DNA of 64,000 nt, taken from positions 15,556,501-15,620,500 of the forward strand of contig CP141146.1 of NCBI GenBank assembly GCA_035235625.1, written 5' to 3'. Each line of letters starts with the position of its first letter. Position 1 is the first letter of the stretch. The translations under genes and the position numbers were made by a program. The stretch comes from Saururus chinensis. Lineage: Eukaryota > Streptophyta > Magnoliopsida > Piperales > Saururaceae. Shown here piece by piece: positions 10,896 through 23,849 of this stretch. The notes beneath the pieces were generated by a model. That model was not told the DNA's origin. It ran no database searches and saw nothing but the letters and a program-made list of their open reading frames with translations.

Positions 10896-13064
10896 TGTAA
10901 CGCCCGACCCAAGCCGGGGTCTAGAAAATCTCGAATAAAATTATTTCTTCCTTAAACAAGGAATTATCGTCTGTGTGCGAGAGGTATAACATTCAACTAT
11001 GCACTACGGAGCTTCAAAGCTTCCTCGTACGTAGACTCAAGTTGCAACGTTCATGTACACACAACGAAACTTCATAGTTCGTCATGTGTAAAATAAAATA
11101 AAACTTATAATTATAATTAATTTGGATCGGTCCAACGTTGCCTTGCCATTGGTTGCCTACATATGTATTGGATAACATTCACAATATTATTCCAATACGA
11201 TCAGATACAAACATATTTCTGCCTAACGGCTACTACATACATCATGCATCTCAAAATCATATATGTTAAAATATGTATATACTGATATTCAATTGGAGTC
11301 ATACTGAAACTCGTAATCTATCGGAGTTAAGTGGAAGTTAATAAATTAACGAAATCACACATCTCACTCTACTATAGAGTGGAACATAACACATTTACAC
11401 GTCTCACTTTACCCTAGAGCGAGCCCGAACACATCACATGTCTCGTTCCATACCAGACGAGACATGTCACATTTAGTCACATCTAAACACAACATATCAA
11501 AACACAATAGATCAAAGCATAGCAGGGTACTTTAGATCATATCAGATAAAGCATAACAAAATAATTCAAATAAGAATACATCAGATCATAGAAAATCATA
11601 CATCTTATTTAGTATATTATTATCACTAATTATGATGTGCAAGCATATAAGTCATTTAACATCCTAAGTTAACTACTTAGGATGCATACGTATTCTTATA
11701 TGTATATTAAAACAGAAGATCAGAAATACTTACTTATAGGAGACACTTGAAGCGGCAGTGTTTAGAGTTATTCATTTCTTCAGAGCGTCCTCCATTCAAG
11801 TTCGGATATGGCAGGCAGAATCTCCTTTGAAATTGGCAGATGTAGCACCCCTTTGCCTGGAGACGCTCCTTACTTTCCGTACTCGGAGGTGACAGACAAA
11901 ACATCCAATTTTCAGTGCAGTTTTTCTCCTTCTGTACTTATGAACTATGGGCATAGCCTCCACAGCTTGGGGATGCCACTCTTACATGGTGGCTCTTTGG
12001 TGGAGGACAGAGCCTCCCCTACTCCGGGTTGCTTCTCATGTTGTGGCTCGGCAACTGCGGATAGAATCACCTCTTGTTCTTGGCCCATTTTGCTTTCTCC
12101 GGTGCTGGAGGACGATAGGCAGGGCCTCTTCTTACTTTGGGAGGTTTCTCTCTTATATGGTCATCAAATTAGAAAATGGACCCCTCCATTATGTAGAGCA
12201 TGCTTAATTTAGTCAAGAACACCTCTTGAACGGACTAAATCGGACTCAGAACGGTTAGAAACGGAGAAAACGAAGTTGTCTGGTGCTCAAGAAGATGTGT
12301 AGAGTCTCTTCTTGTCTCAGAATGTTTCTTCCTTGTACAGTCTCTAACTTGTAGAAAGGACCCATCCATTGCGTAGAGCATACTTGATTTACTTAACAAC
12401 ACCTTTTGAATGGGCTTATTCGGACATAGAACGATGAGAAAGAGAGAAAATGAAGTTCTCCTTTGAAAACAACCTAAAAAGCCCTATTTATAGGGTCTTA
12501 GCGCGCCAAAACCACGATGCCGTGCCCCCAATTTCGTGGCGGCTCGCACTATTTTGATGGAGTACCCGCGGTTTCGTGAGGACGCATCATGCCACAGCGA
12601 CCGTGCACACTGTGGTGCATGCGCCGGCCCAACGACATGCATTTTATTGTGCGTCGTGTGATCTTATCGTGCGTCGTGTGATCCTATCGCGCGTGCCATT
12701 CTTCTTCTTTTTGTTTCTTTTTGATATATATCTTCAAACATGCATATCTCTTTACTTCGGACTCGAATTTGCGCATTCTTGGTACCGTTGGACTTGTATT
12801 GATAAGCCCTTCGATACTAGCCCACTTAAAGCAGTATATCATGCCATTTTAAGTGAGTCTCGCCTATATTGCATGCTTCTCGAGGTCGCAACTTTCGGTC
12901 CCGACCTTCGTTTCGTGCATTCTTTGATTTGTTACACCCGTTTCTTCGAGCTCTACACATATATGGAGATTTCAACCTCTAAACGTTTCTATGATTTATC
13001 TAAAAAATATCTGTTTACCCCTAACCCCTTAGGTTAGACATAATCAGAAAAGCGGGGCGTTACA
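10896..13064. mobile_element. Solo LTR, gypsy-type (2,169 bp)
   Basis: Insertion present only in unit 1. It begins TGTAACGCCCGACCC and ends GGGGCGTTACA, with a short inverted terminal repeat and TG...CA ends, flanked by a perfect 5-bp duplication TTGAG (10,891-10,895 and 13,065-13,069). The unoccupied site is visible in unit 2 at about 35,677-35,681 (TTGTG). No internal gag-pol remains, so this is a solo LTR left by LTR-LTR recombination. The TGTAACGCCC start is typical of Ty3/gypsy LTRs. Reading frames inside it are fortuitous. Confidence 0.88.
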
Positions 13065-13239
13065 TTGAGGCATGCTTTTTCCCTACAATTTTGGCCAAAA
13101 TAGATAATCCTTTGTGTCTTTCACATATGGTTATGAGCTCCTATTGTCTTCTACTGATAAAAATTAATCTAAAGATAAGAAATTACTAAAATGTCAAGTA
13201 CCTATGGTATCTGCTTCTCAAACCCTAATCTAAGTTAGT

Positions 13240-13960
13240 CTAACCCTCGTCAAAGTGAAAGTCTAGTGGCTTTCACCAACTAACTAAAATATTGTAATAG
13301 TTGTGTAAAACTAATTTGACATCAATGTCAAACTAATTTATCACAAACGTTAAATCATTAAAATGTCATAAACCCTAAATTGACAATCGTGTTAAAATGT
13401 CGGGAAGCTATTGTCAAATCGTTTGAACACTATTGTTTTAACAAAGTCATAACTTTGTCCACCGACTAACCAAAATATTTTAACAGTTGTGTTAAATTGA
13501 TTTGACATTAGTGTCAAAATTTGTTTAATACAACCTAAATCATCTAAATAGTCCTAAACACTAAATTGACGAGGGTGTTTAAATGTTTGCACTTTGTTCT
13601 CAAATTGTTTTAACACTATTGTTTTAACAAGGAAGAAGCATAAAAAATCAGACTCAAAATATTTTATCCAAATGTGTTAGAACAAAATCAAAATTAATTT
13701 TTTAAATGCATTTGTCAAAACATTTTAATCATGAGATGCAAATGATTTGAAAAATTTTCTAAACTTTTTTTTTAACAACATCAAAATAATATAGTTCAAA
13801 AAATTTAATAAAATTTCTCAAAAAATTTTAACCATATGTTTCAAACGATTTGACAACATTCTCAAATTTTTTATAACATTAAAATCAAACTGTTCAAAAA
13901 TGTTAATCGCATTACTCAAAATGTTTTAACCTTAAAATTCAAACATTTGAAAAAAGTTCA
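13240..13960. repeat. Type-2 palindrome array, 3' of element-2 gene
   Basis: Long run of degenerate type-2 words, for example TTTGACATTAGTGTCAAAAT (near 13,500), AATATTTTAACAGTTGTGTT, and AAAACATTTTAATC. More decayed than the array at 8,100-8,290. Conserved at 35,880-36,580. Confidence 0.6.
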
Positions 13961-14639
13961 AAAAAAGAACTCTTCCCAAAAACTTATGTGCCCAAGTCTA
14001 TGGCCATTTCCCAAGACCAATCTGTTGAGAAATCCACCATTTCCGTTTGACATCGAAACCCCCAACAACTTTTTGAATCTGCTATCTGAATGTGGGGTAC
14101 TCATTCGGACCAAGAGCTCTTCAATAGAGGGTCCCTAGACTCCTTGGCAAGGGTATGCAACCAAAATTTGAGGCTCTTCGCCAGTGATGTCACTGTAGTC
14201 TCTCCTTACTCGGCGAGATCAAGTGGAAGAAGATAGTTGGTCTTCCTCATCTGCATCATTGGGCATATGACTAAGTGACTAGATGATATAGTCTTTTTGT
14301 AATCTACCTAGTGAAGGTTGCTTTTCTATTTTTTTCGCTCACATTCAACTGATGCATTAATGAGGAGTAGTGTTGCACTAACTGAATAGAGGCATGAGGT
14401 GGTGAGGGCAAAAGTGTCATAATAAGGGTTAAACCTGAAGATTGGTAATTTCTTTCGAAAATTGTGAATATTTGGAATTCTTCGCACAATGACCTGAACT
14501 TTTGTAATACCTTTTAACCTATATGAGGTTTGCAAATAGCATAAGAAGGCTTTTTAGAGGAAAGGGGAGGCTCAATACTTGATAAGATGCAAACCAATTT
14601 GGAAGTTAGAAGATTCTTGCAATTTCACCTTTATGTAGG
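13961..14639. other. Unassigned stretch conserved in both units
   Basis: Sequence colinear with 36,581-37,250. Short frames exist on both strands (63 residues at 13,947-14,138; 61-69 residues on the minus strand near 14,304-14,535), but they differ in frame between the units, so I do not call a gene. It may be the right part of element 2 or the end of the LINE next to it. Confidence 0.3.
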
Positions 14640-14862
14640 CAACTAGTAGTTAAAAAGATGAAGATTTTGGAACTATTAGGATCTAGACCACAAAAGGTTG
14701 CACATTCCTCCAAAATAGATTTGAGGTGCTAAGCTAATAACATGGGGTCATGGGAGATGAAGAGAATATTGTTAGCGCATAGGAGATGAGAATCAAGGGG
14801 CATGTCTTTAACGACTCGAGGTTGGATGAGTCTTTCATCTTTCTTATGGATGATTGAAGAAA
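14640..14862 (-). mobile_element. LINE reverse-transcriptase fragment (unit 1)
   Basis: Minus-strand remnant orthologous to 37,250-37,474, where the RT box SYLLFANNILFF (from the usual SHLLFADD) is readable. In this copy the text is more decayed. It ends at the MULE insertion point with the 9-bp word TTGAAGAAA (14,854-14,862). The other half of the LINE is absent in unit 1 because the MULE is cut at the unit junction. Confidence 0.55.
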
Positions 14863-15266
14863 GAGTTTTTTCCATATTACCTAGATAAAGAAGCCAATAT
14901 TCCATATTCCCTTAATGTTAAACACAAATGCCAAATTACTTATTTCTCAATGAAACTGCTCTTACATTTTAAATAAACCCACTATCCATACATATTATAA
15001 TAAATGAACACTGGAATAGTACGGTGTCATTCTGGTGGGGAGGATTCAACAGTGGCCGTTGAAAGTCACTGGCGAGAGGTGACCGATGATGACTCACTAA
15101 AAATCCATTTTTTTTATGCTTCAGAAGCTGTCCAGGGCTCCAAAGGCTTCATTACGGTGGATTAGATCACCCTTTAACCCCCATTATGGATAGGATTGGT
15201 ATTTTCATACATTACAATAGAGAGGTAGGCAATGATGACATGTATACAGGTGGAAGTGCGCGATTG

Positions 15267-15794
<528 letters not shown>

Positions 15795-16289
15795 TTAATT
15801 TAATCATAGGGAACTCCCAAGCACACGAATTATCTATAAATCAAAATAGATATCACCATTAGTAGAAAGGAACTAAACATTTAATAGAGCTAAATCACTG
15901 GTGGTAATGACTAAGCCCAGCTCTAATTTTGGATTGCAAACGAGAGTTAATGATACACAATTCACTTTTGAAATTGTCAGGTAACAATGAATTTTAGATA
16001 ACAATGATAAAGTACTCCGATTAATCATACATAAGGGCTTCAAACATAGGAGATCATGTGACTCTGGCGAGATTTGTTCCTGACCATTCGTGTGGAACGC
16101 AAAGGAAGTCAATTGACCATCCTCTAGTATTGCACCTTTGGATTATGAGAAAATGTTATGGGCTGTTTGAAGATTCATTAGACATTACACCGAAAAGCAT
16201 AGCAAGTTATATTTCGAAGCATTGGGGTATAACTATGAACTACAAGAAATGTTGGCATGTAGATAAAGAATACTTATGATATTCATTCA

Positions 16290-16600
16290 ATCATGTTTGC
16301 AGAAACACAACATTTCCATATGGCATGTTATCCGGAGCACGATGCTCTTACGGTCGCATTTTCTTACAACACGACCTATTTAACTATAGCGTTAACATGA
16401 GCACGATGATTACACAGTTTAGGTTTACAATACCACGACTACTAAAGTTGTCGTGTTATTGCGAACACGATGTATTAACTTGTCGTATAATCTTTATAAG
16501 AATGTTAACAACTTAATATTCAGTCGTGTAGGTAAAGCACTGACTTATTTAATATATGGGGACCTAGACAAATTTTATTGCATATTTCCTGCATACGAAA
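16290..16600. repeat. Type-1 palindrome array A1
   Basis: Transposase intron. Best site TCGTGTTATTGCGAACACGA at 16,451-16,470; others are ACAACACGACC near 16,368 and CGTTAACATGAGCACGAT near 16,390. Confidence 0.75.
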
Positions 16601-17479
16601 TTTAGATAGAAAGGATTAATCCAGGAAGTGTAGTTGTTCCAACCAGATCATGTGATATTCCCGGATTTATAGGGGGTTACGATTTTAAAAGAGTCTTTTG
16701 GATGTGTGGGCCAGTTGCAAGAGCCTTCATAACAACATTGAGTTCATTACTAATGGTAGATGCGACTTTCTTGAAGGAAAAGTATCCTGGTCAGCTATTG
16801 ATAGCAATTGCACTAGAAGGAAACAATAATATAATATGCATCGCATTTGTAGTTATCGAGAATGAGTGTGAGAAAATGTGGTGCCAGTTTCTTGAATTGC
16901 TTAGAAATAATCTATTTTCTCATTCTCCAGCCAAGTTGGATATAATTTTTTCTGATAGAATGAAGGGCTTGGGCAGTATTTTCGCTCTACACACCACAGA
17001 TATTACATCTATCACATGGCAGCAAATATGTTGGATAGATTGAAAGACAACTGCTTAAAGAACCAGCTCCATGTGGCAACTGAAACTTTCATATATAACG
17101 TGTTTGATGAAACAATGAACAACATTAAAGATTATAATCCTGAAGCATTTGCTTGGCTAAATAAGATAGGTTTAGAGCACTAGGCCAATGTTGCAATTCC
17201 AGGAAAAAGATATGGAACACTCAGCTCAAACAAGTTTGGAAGTACAAATGCAATGTTCAAAAGAGCCAAGTTGATGCCTATAACTCAGTTAATTGAGCAT
17301 ACATGGGAACACAACCGCACTCTTTGAGAAATGTCAGACAAATGGAAAAATATAACTGAAGAAATGAAGCACATCGAAAACAGAAGAAATGAAGCAAGGA
17401 ATGTGCATGTATTACTGGTATCAATATATGACTTCTAGATTAACTCACTATATCACCATGTAAAATGCCACTTACTATC

Positions 17480-17645
17480 ATGTGTACAATCATACATTAT
17501 TGTCCATCTTGTGTAAGTTTAACTATTAAAATAACACGTTTGTTGTGATTGTAAGGCTAATGTTGATGGGTCGTGTTGTCAATTACACAACACTAATCCT
17601 TTAACGTTGTTCTCATTCACACGATATTCATTTAATAGGATGTTT
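17480..17645. repeat. Type-1 palindrome array A2
   Basis: Transposase intron between the DDE core and the SWIM finger. Includes AAATAACACGTTT, GGGTCGTGTTGTCAATTACA and CACACGATATTC. Confidence 0.7.
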
Positions 17646-18134
17646 TGAATATGGTCGAATGTAGCTGCACGTGCAGAGTTTCAGCATCTCTGACTACCGT
17701 GTAAACATGCAATTGATCACAGACACTTCTATGTGTCTAACTACTACGAAAAATAGTACTCCATAGAAATATATAGAATAACATATCAAGAGCCTTTATA
17801 CCAACGACATATATGCACTAGTGGGCACCCACTAGAGCTCTTCCTACATTCAATCCACCTATCACACTCAAGCAGTGGGGGCGTCCACGAAAAAACCAAA
17901 TAGAGTCACAACCAAAGGTCAAAGCCCCACACAAATGTGGAGCCTGCGGGCAGTTTTGTCAAAACCGCAAATGTTTTACAAGTGCACAAGAGGACCCTCT
18001 GAATGTGACTAATGGCCTAAGTACAAGCAGAAGGAGGGCAAACAAATGACTAGAAAAACAACACTAGGAAGGGGAACACCAATCGGGGTTGCCTTTTCCA
18101 CCCCCTTTCTTTAGATGAATTGAGGAAATGCCAT

Positions 18135-18420
18135 TTTACAGTCGTGTTCTTAGAAACACAATTTTGTTTATGCATCATGTTATTGATAGCACGACCTAGT
18201 TAAGGATCGTGATGTCGATAACACGATATTTTGATTTTTTTACTATACATTCTATCTATATACATATCATGTAATGGAAAACATGTCCAAAGGGTTTACA
18301 TGTTACCAAGTACACGATAAGAAAAGACTTGCAATGAATATTATATTTTTCTTGCACAGCGTGTCACCAATTACACGGTATCGCTAATGTCGTAATATCG
18401 ATAATATGACAATAGCATTA
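18135..18420. repeat. Type-1 palindrome array A3
   Basis: Follows the zinc-knuckle exon. Includes CAGTCGTGTTCTTAGAAACA, GTCGATAACACGATATT (near 18,215) and TTACACGGTATCGC. Confidence 0.7.
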
Positions 18421-19149
18421 AATAAATGATCAATTTCTGAAGAGTCACTCCATAAGTCTAAATCACCAATTCGCGAGGACACCTCCCAAATTTTCGTTGT
18501 TGGCCTTGACCCAAATCATCCATTATAAGTTTGGACCTCTGGTTAGAACAAGTTACCATTCGGTGAGATTGGGGGGACACTGCCGGGATAATGCTCGGGA
18601 TGGATCAAAAACCATCTGTATCTATGAGCACAGTATGGTCAACCGTCTGGGCAAAATGCATGACGATCTGGACATTTAAATAATGCAAGATCATGGCTTC
18701 ATCAGCCTCTGAGGCAGATGAGTAGACCGGTGCAGTCCTCATCCGCCTCTGGCGAAGACGACTCATAATCATGCATTATTTCAATGTCCAGATTGTCGAA
18801 TCACATTTTACCTAGTGGCTTAGTAGGTTGTGGTCATAGAGACAGTTGGTGTACGATCTTTTGTAGAATCTTCATTTTAATTTATTATATTGACTTTGTT
18901 TTTCTCTCTCACTTGCAGTTGGTGGCGGACAACTGCCTACAAACCCTTCAGAAGATAGATGCTGAAACTTACAGACATAGCATGGAGGGGAACACAAATG
19001 GTGGTTGATTGATGGATTTTTTTATTGTTTTAATGTTTTTTTAAAGAATACTATCTTTGTAGTGGACTCATTTTTGTAAAGAATACTATTAATAAAAGAT
19101 AGTATGTTTTTCCCTACAACTTTGTCTTGCTTTCCATTTTTGTAACTTT

Positions 19150-19640
19150 GTCCTTCTCGCGTTATCAGTGACATGATAAATGTAGTCATGTTTTTTATGA
19201 CACGATCCTCACACTAATATGTCACGACATAAATAGACTTCGTTTGATTGGCTAGATGACCAACTCGAAGATTGTGTTTTTCTTATCACGATGTAAATAA
19301 CGGTCAAATGAATGGCCTAAATATATTTTGTCTGATCGGATACACAACCAACTGGAAGATCGTGATCTTACTAACACAATGTAAAGAACGATTGTAGACA
19401 TAGGCCTTGGCGTGTTGTTGTTTACATGAGTTGTCACCTAACTTAGATGACTTAATATGGCTTCATGTTATTAGTAACACGACTTACATATATGCGTCGT
19501 ACTAATTACCTAATATGAATCCTGCATTAGGCGTACGTACATGAGTTCGTGTTAGCAGTTATACGACAGAAGTAAGTCGCATAGTTGATTAGACGATCAA
19601 CTACCACAGATTACATGATAGGAATTATATTAAAACAGTT
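19150..19640. repeat. Type-1 palindrome array A4 between convergent genes
   Basis: Spacer between the two MULE genes. TCATGTTATTAGTAACACGA at about 19,463-19,482 is the CpG-decayed partner of the perfect palindrome at 42,483-42,502 in MULE B. Confidence 0.75.
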
Positions 19641-19679
19641 GAGTCTACTTTATAAATTGTGTATTGTCAGTAACAATCC

Positions 19680-20923
19680 ATAAAAAATAGTAAAACATAT
19701 TACAATTCATCCACTTTTGGATCAAATTCCTGATCGATTCGCCCACGAAGAATTGATGCACAAATCTTAGGCCAGACCAATTTTAAGATTTCCGCTTGGG
19801 TAAAAGCAGGTTGAAGAACTCCTCCGACCATCTTCGCTATATAATATCTGAAGAACACAACACAATCTTTGTTCGTCTCTTAATATTGGCATTTGTTGAT
19901 CTTCGTCATTGGCCACTTTGTTGCACCCTTTACGTGAAGGGCCATCTCCATTTATAAGGCAACATGTTTTCTAATATGGTCATACTATGCAAAGTGGTGA
20001 TTGTGGTTACCCTTTAGCAGGTTATACCACCTAAACCTCTTCTCCCTACATCAGGCAATGAGTAGAAGAAATTGGCCAATGACATAGATCAGAATGAATC
20101 CACTCCCGGTGTGAACATTTAGCCTCTTCATCAAGTTCCCAATGATTTTGGGGCGCATCTCCTCATTGTCATGCTGCGTCCCACCGTTGTAGTAGTGCTG
20201 GATCGCAAATCTCCTAAAAAAAACAATTGGGATAAAGCATGGGATATCTAATACTGCGCTCATCCAAAAGTTTGCTGAAGACAACTATGACATAAAATCA
20301 TCAACAAAATATTAATGTTAGTGATAACACAACATATGATACATACGTTGTGCCACTACAAACATAACATGTGAATTAATCGTGTAATAGATAACACAAC
20401 ATAAAATATGTCTTGTAATCACAAATATGCTAGTTATACACGATAATATTGTCTTAAAATTATCGTGTTACTTATACAACGATATGTGGATGTTTCGTAT
20501 TATCAATAAAGAGATGAACAGAAGTGCCCTTTGCCACTTTTCACCTGTCTTGTGATTAATAACACACTATGTAATGCAATGTATGTTCAAGAACACGATA
20601 TTACCTCATTCGTTATTCAATCTTGTCTAAACAAAGACACATTGTTACTGTGGAGAAGCGTCATCATGGGCTATTCCTTTTATGGGTGTGCAAAAAAATC
20701 CTAGATGGTCTCCTAATCTTCACCCCATAAAATTTCCATGTGGAACATCATCTTTAGATCAAGGTAATTGTGTGGCACCATAACCACCTCCTCCTTAGTC
20801 CTTCTGCTCCTCAGTGTGTTCTTCTATGTCTATCAAATGTTGGATACTTTCTTGTAATTCTTAATCAATTGGAGGGGTATCTGATATAGTGGCATTGCTG
20901 GAAGCAACATTTGAGCCCACCAT
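19680..20923 (-). pseudogene. Ulp1-like protease gene, 3' part (MULE A)
   Basis: Minus-strand copy of the gene at 55-1,268. The catalytic-type Cys is kept at 19,862-19,864 (KDCVVFF), but a TAA stop at 19,880-19,882 lies just upstream, between the conserved Tyr and Glu of the box. The exon at 20,284-20,051 carries FAIQHYYNGGTQHDNEEM and GFILIYVIGQFLLL, again with Gln-Phe where a His is expected. Cut at the unit junction at 20,923, so the N-terminal domain is lost. Confidence 0.6.
20310..20610. repeat. Type-1 palindrome array A5
   Basis: Intron of the Ulp1-like gene. Includes GTGATAACACAACATATG, TAATCGTGTAATAGATAACA and TTATCGTGTTACTTATACAA. Confidence 0.7.
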
Positions 20924-21711
20924 CTAAAAATAGTAGCTTAAAAATCATACAAGGGTTAGTCCATAAAGTTGAGAGATAAGGAGAAATTAAAATTCCTCTA
21001 GTTAAGTTAAAGAAGGAGAAGCCAAAATTCCCTAATTTTTTCTATTGACCGGAAAACTATTTCAATTGACATTGCCTGCAGGTGCATTCTATACCGCATG
21101 TAATTAAATTTTATAAACAAGAAAACATTTTTTTGTCCCATATAGATCATATTTTCATATATATACTTAATTGATCAGTATATATATTTATAAGTTTTCT
21201 CTTATAATTATTTTAGACGACTTAAAGTGTATACTTAAGTGCCATTAAAAGATTCTTTATGCTTTTTTTTTTCAATTGCAGAAATGTTTGTGCTTTTTAG
21301 TGTGGCCCCCATAGTGAAATATGAAAGAATACGCCTCGCTTTGGTCCATTACAAGATACATGATTTAAATCAGTCACACGATGGCAATTGAAGGTCCACT
21401 CGGCCCATTTACATCATACATTATACTCGAGCTAGGATTCCAACTTTGCAGAGTTGCCTAAAATAGTTTCTTTCCTAAATATTAAAGGCGGCTAGAGTTT
21501 TGCCGCCCTTCCAAAGAATGTGGACGTTGGAAATACGCTAATGAACTTCATCATCCTTGCATGATATATATTAAGAGCGTGATACCAGGGTTGGCCATGT
21601 TTTCTTTCCCAGCACATGTTTGTGTTTCTTATCTTTTAAGCTTGGGGAAGTAATCGGAGGAGCGGTTAGGCAATTACTAGGGTGGAATTTTTGCCCAAGA
21701 GGAAGAACAGG
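20924..21711. other. Upstream region of IWS1-like gene, copy 2
   Basis: Noncoding, nearly the same as 1,269-2,047 with small indels (for example near 21,310-21,345). No separate feature recognised. Confidence 0.4.
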
Positions 21712-23602
21712 ATGGCTGAGAAGGGGGGAGATGGGAACCAGAAATTGGTCAGGTGGCGGCTGAGGTTCCAGGGAGAAGTAATATGCTCTGGTTCATGCTT
21801 CCAAAGTCTAGGTGAATGGGGTACTAATGGACGAAAGGTATTAGGTTCTTTTCTCCTTTTTTTCGTCATAGCTAATAATACCATCAATACTTGCGTCTTG
21901 CTGATTTCAGTGGCCTATTTGACATTGAAGAAGTTGATTATTAGAATTCTTTACTATTTGACATTGAAGGAGTTGATTATTGGTCATTTTTGGTTCACGA
22001 TTCACATCAAAGTAATTGACTAGATTTTTGATGACTTGGTTTAATGAATCCGTACTCTTTTCTGTTGTGTTATACTAAAATTTTGTTACTGTTTACGTAA
22101 AGAACTTCGTGTTATTAATGTTCTTGTAATTATCATCTAATTGGCCTGCTTCTTTGATTAATCGAATTTTAGGTTCAAAATTTTCATTAATCCAACTTGT
22201 TAATTTGGTTCCGATCGTTCTTATTTACTGTTTAACGAGAACGTCAATGATGTTCTAATCCCATGGTCATTCTTTATTTTTCTACTTCCATAACCAACAG
22301 GCAGGGAAGACTAAGATTGTTAGAAATAAGAAGAGGAAGATCCAGAAAACATCAGAAGATGTATCGGTGCAACTCCAAAACACACTGGCTGAGCTTGAAC
22401 TTGCAGCTGACAAAGATGCAGAACTCAACAGGCAGTCCAAGCCCGCCACTATGAAAATAGAGAAGATGCAATTGCTAACTGACCTGCTTTCAAAGTAAGA
22501 TAACATTCTATGGTTCTCTTTCATGTTCTGCTTGCATTACACTTCCTGTTAGTCTTATGCATCTCCTCAATTGTACTGCAGGATGCAACATCAGATAGAA
22601 CTGCTAGATCATAACGTACAAACTATTTTGAGGAAGTGGTTGGAGCCTTTGCCAGATGGAAACTTACCCAATGCAAACATGATAAGCACAATACTTAAGG
22701 CTCTTGCTAAGGTACATGCAGTACGCTTATGAACATGTTTATCCCTTCTTTGATCATATTGCAATTAAACCACATGGTATGGATTATTTTACATGTTTGC
22801 TTTTGATGCAGTTTCCAATAGATTTAAAACAGGAGGAGACTCGAAATCATTTCAAAATCAGTGGTCTTGGAAAGGTATGCTTAAGTTGTGGTTTGAAGAC
22901 TAATATTCTTTTGCTTTCTCCCTATTTTTGCCTGTGTTAGTAATGGAAGTTCCTTTTTTTCGATCATGTTCTGTGCAGGCTGTCAAGTTTTTATCAAAAT
23001 CTGACGAAGGGATCAGTCCCAACAGGGAGCTTGCCAAGGATTTGCTCGAGCAATGGGTACTTGAAGCATTTCATATCAACCATATATGTCTAAGGAATTC
23101 ACTACTAATTATAATGACAATAATATATATTGGGAAATGGTCTACAGAAGCAACAAATATTGGGTATAAATATGGGCTTTGTAGAAAGGAGAAGTAACGA
23201 TCAGAGGCCACCAGCTCCAAGGTAGTAGAGTACATAACTTGATTTTCCTACATTGAATAAACTTATACTAGGTGTTATTTGTAAGTTTCAATTGAACCTT
23301 TTTCCTTGATGTAGGTCATCTGTTGGAACTCCTGGTGACTGCACGGCGAAAGCATCATCCCTTCGCGTACAAATGCATCCGATGTGTTCTGACAAAGCTC
23401 CTGCGGGAAACAATTCCTGCCGGACCAAGGTCAGTTTGACTAGTAACATGAAATATAGATCAAGGCTAGTGCATACTTGGTTTGTGACTGATGGTATAAT
23501 ACTCTGTTACGTGGGCAGATCCTTAAAAAGTTCAAGCACATGAAGGCTATGAATGGAAGACGACCGCTGCAAGCAATCAAGATGAGAGCAACCGGAAGAT
23601 AG
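21712..23602 (+). CDS. IWS1: IWS1/SPN1-like transcription elongation factor, copy 2
   Basis: Same eight-exon gene as at 2,048-3,964, also open from ATG to TAG: 21712-21837, 22301-22494, 22582-22711, 22812-22874, 22979-23056, 23148-23221, 23315-23429, 23519-23602 (864 bases, 287 residues). Exon lengths are all identical to copy 1. Differences are mostly substitutions, for example Lys to Glu in FLSKSDEG, and several in exon 7, where the donor reads ACCAAG|GTCAGT and fits the splice consensus better than copy 1. The LW domain (exons 2-5) is intact and should bind SPT6-type partners if expressed. As in copy 1, the long acidic N-terminus of typical plant IWS1 is absent and exon 1 is weakly supported. 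Confidence 0.72.
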
Positions 23603-23849
23603 TTAATTACTCTTGCGCTTAATTAGGATGATCAAGTTTTTCCCCATTTGTGTAAACAATGCTTCTATTATTATTCTATGCATACAGCATGGTATGAGAT
23701 GTATTGCAGCAATTAGTTGAGGTGGCTGCTCAACATGTAAATGATTTGTAGATACAAGTTCATTATGAATTAATATGATTTTTTTTTTAATTTCAATTAA
23801 CATTCATAGTATTTATTACTTCCTAGAATTATGTAAAGAGAGGTCCATT

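Noticed and set aside
11808-13037. Frames of 134 and 153 residues as host genes
   Set aside because: They lie wholly within the solo LTR 10,896-13,064 and are absent from unit 2; no domain recognised.
13370-13400. AAACCCTAAA words as interstitial telomere repeat
   Set aside because: Only single, non-tandem copies; they belong to the type-2 array sequence.
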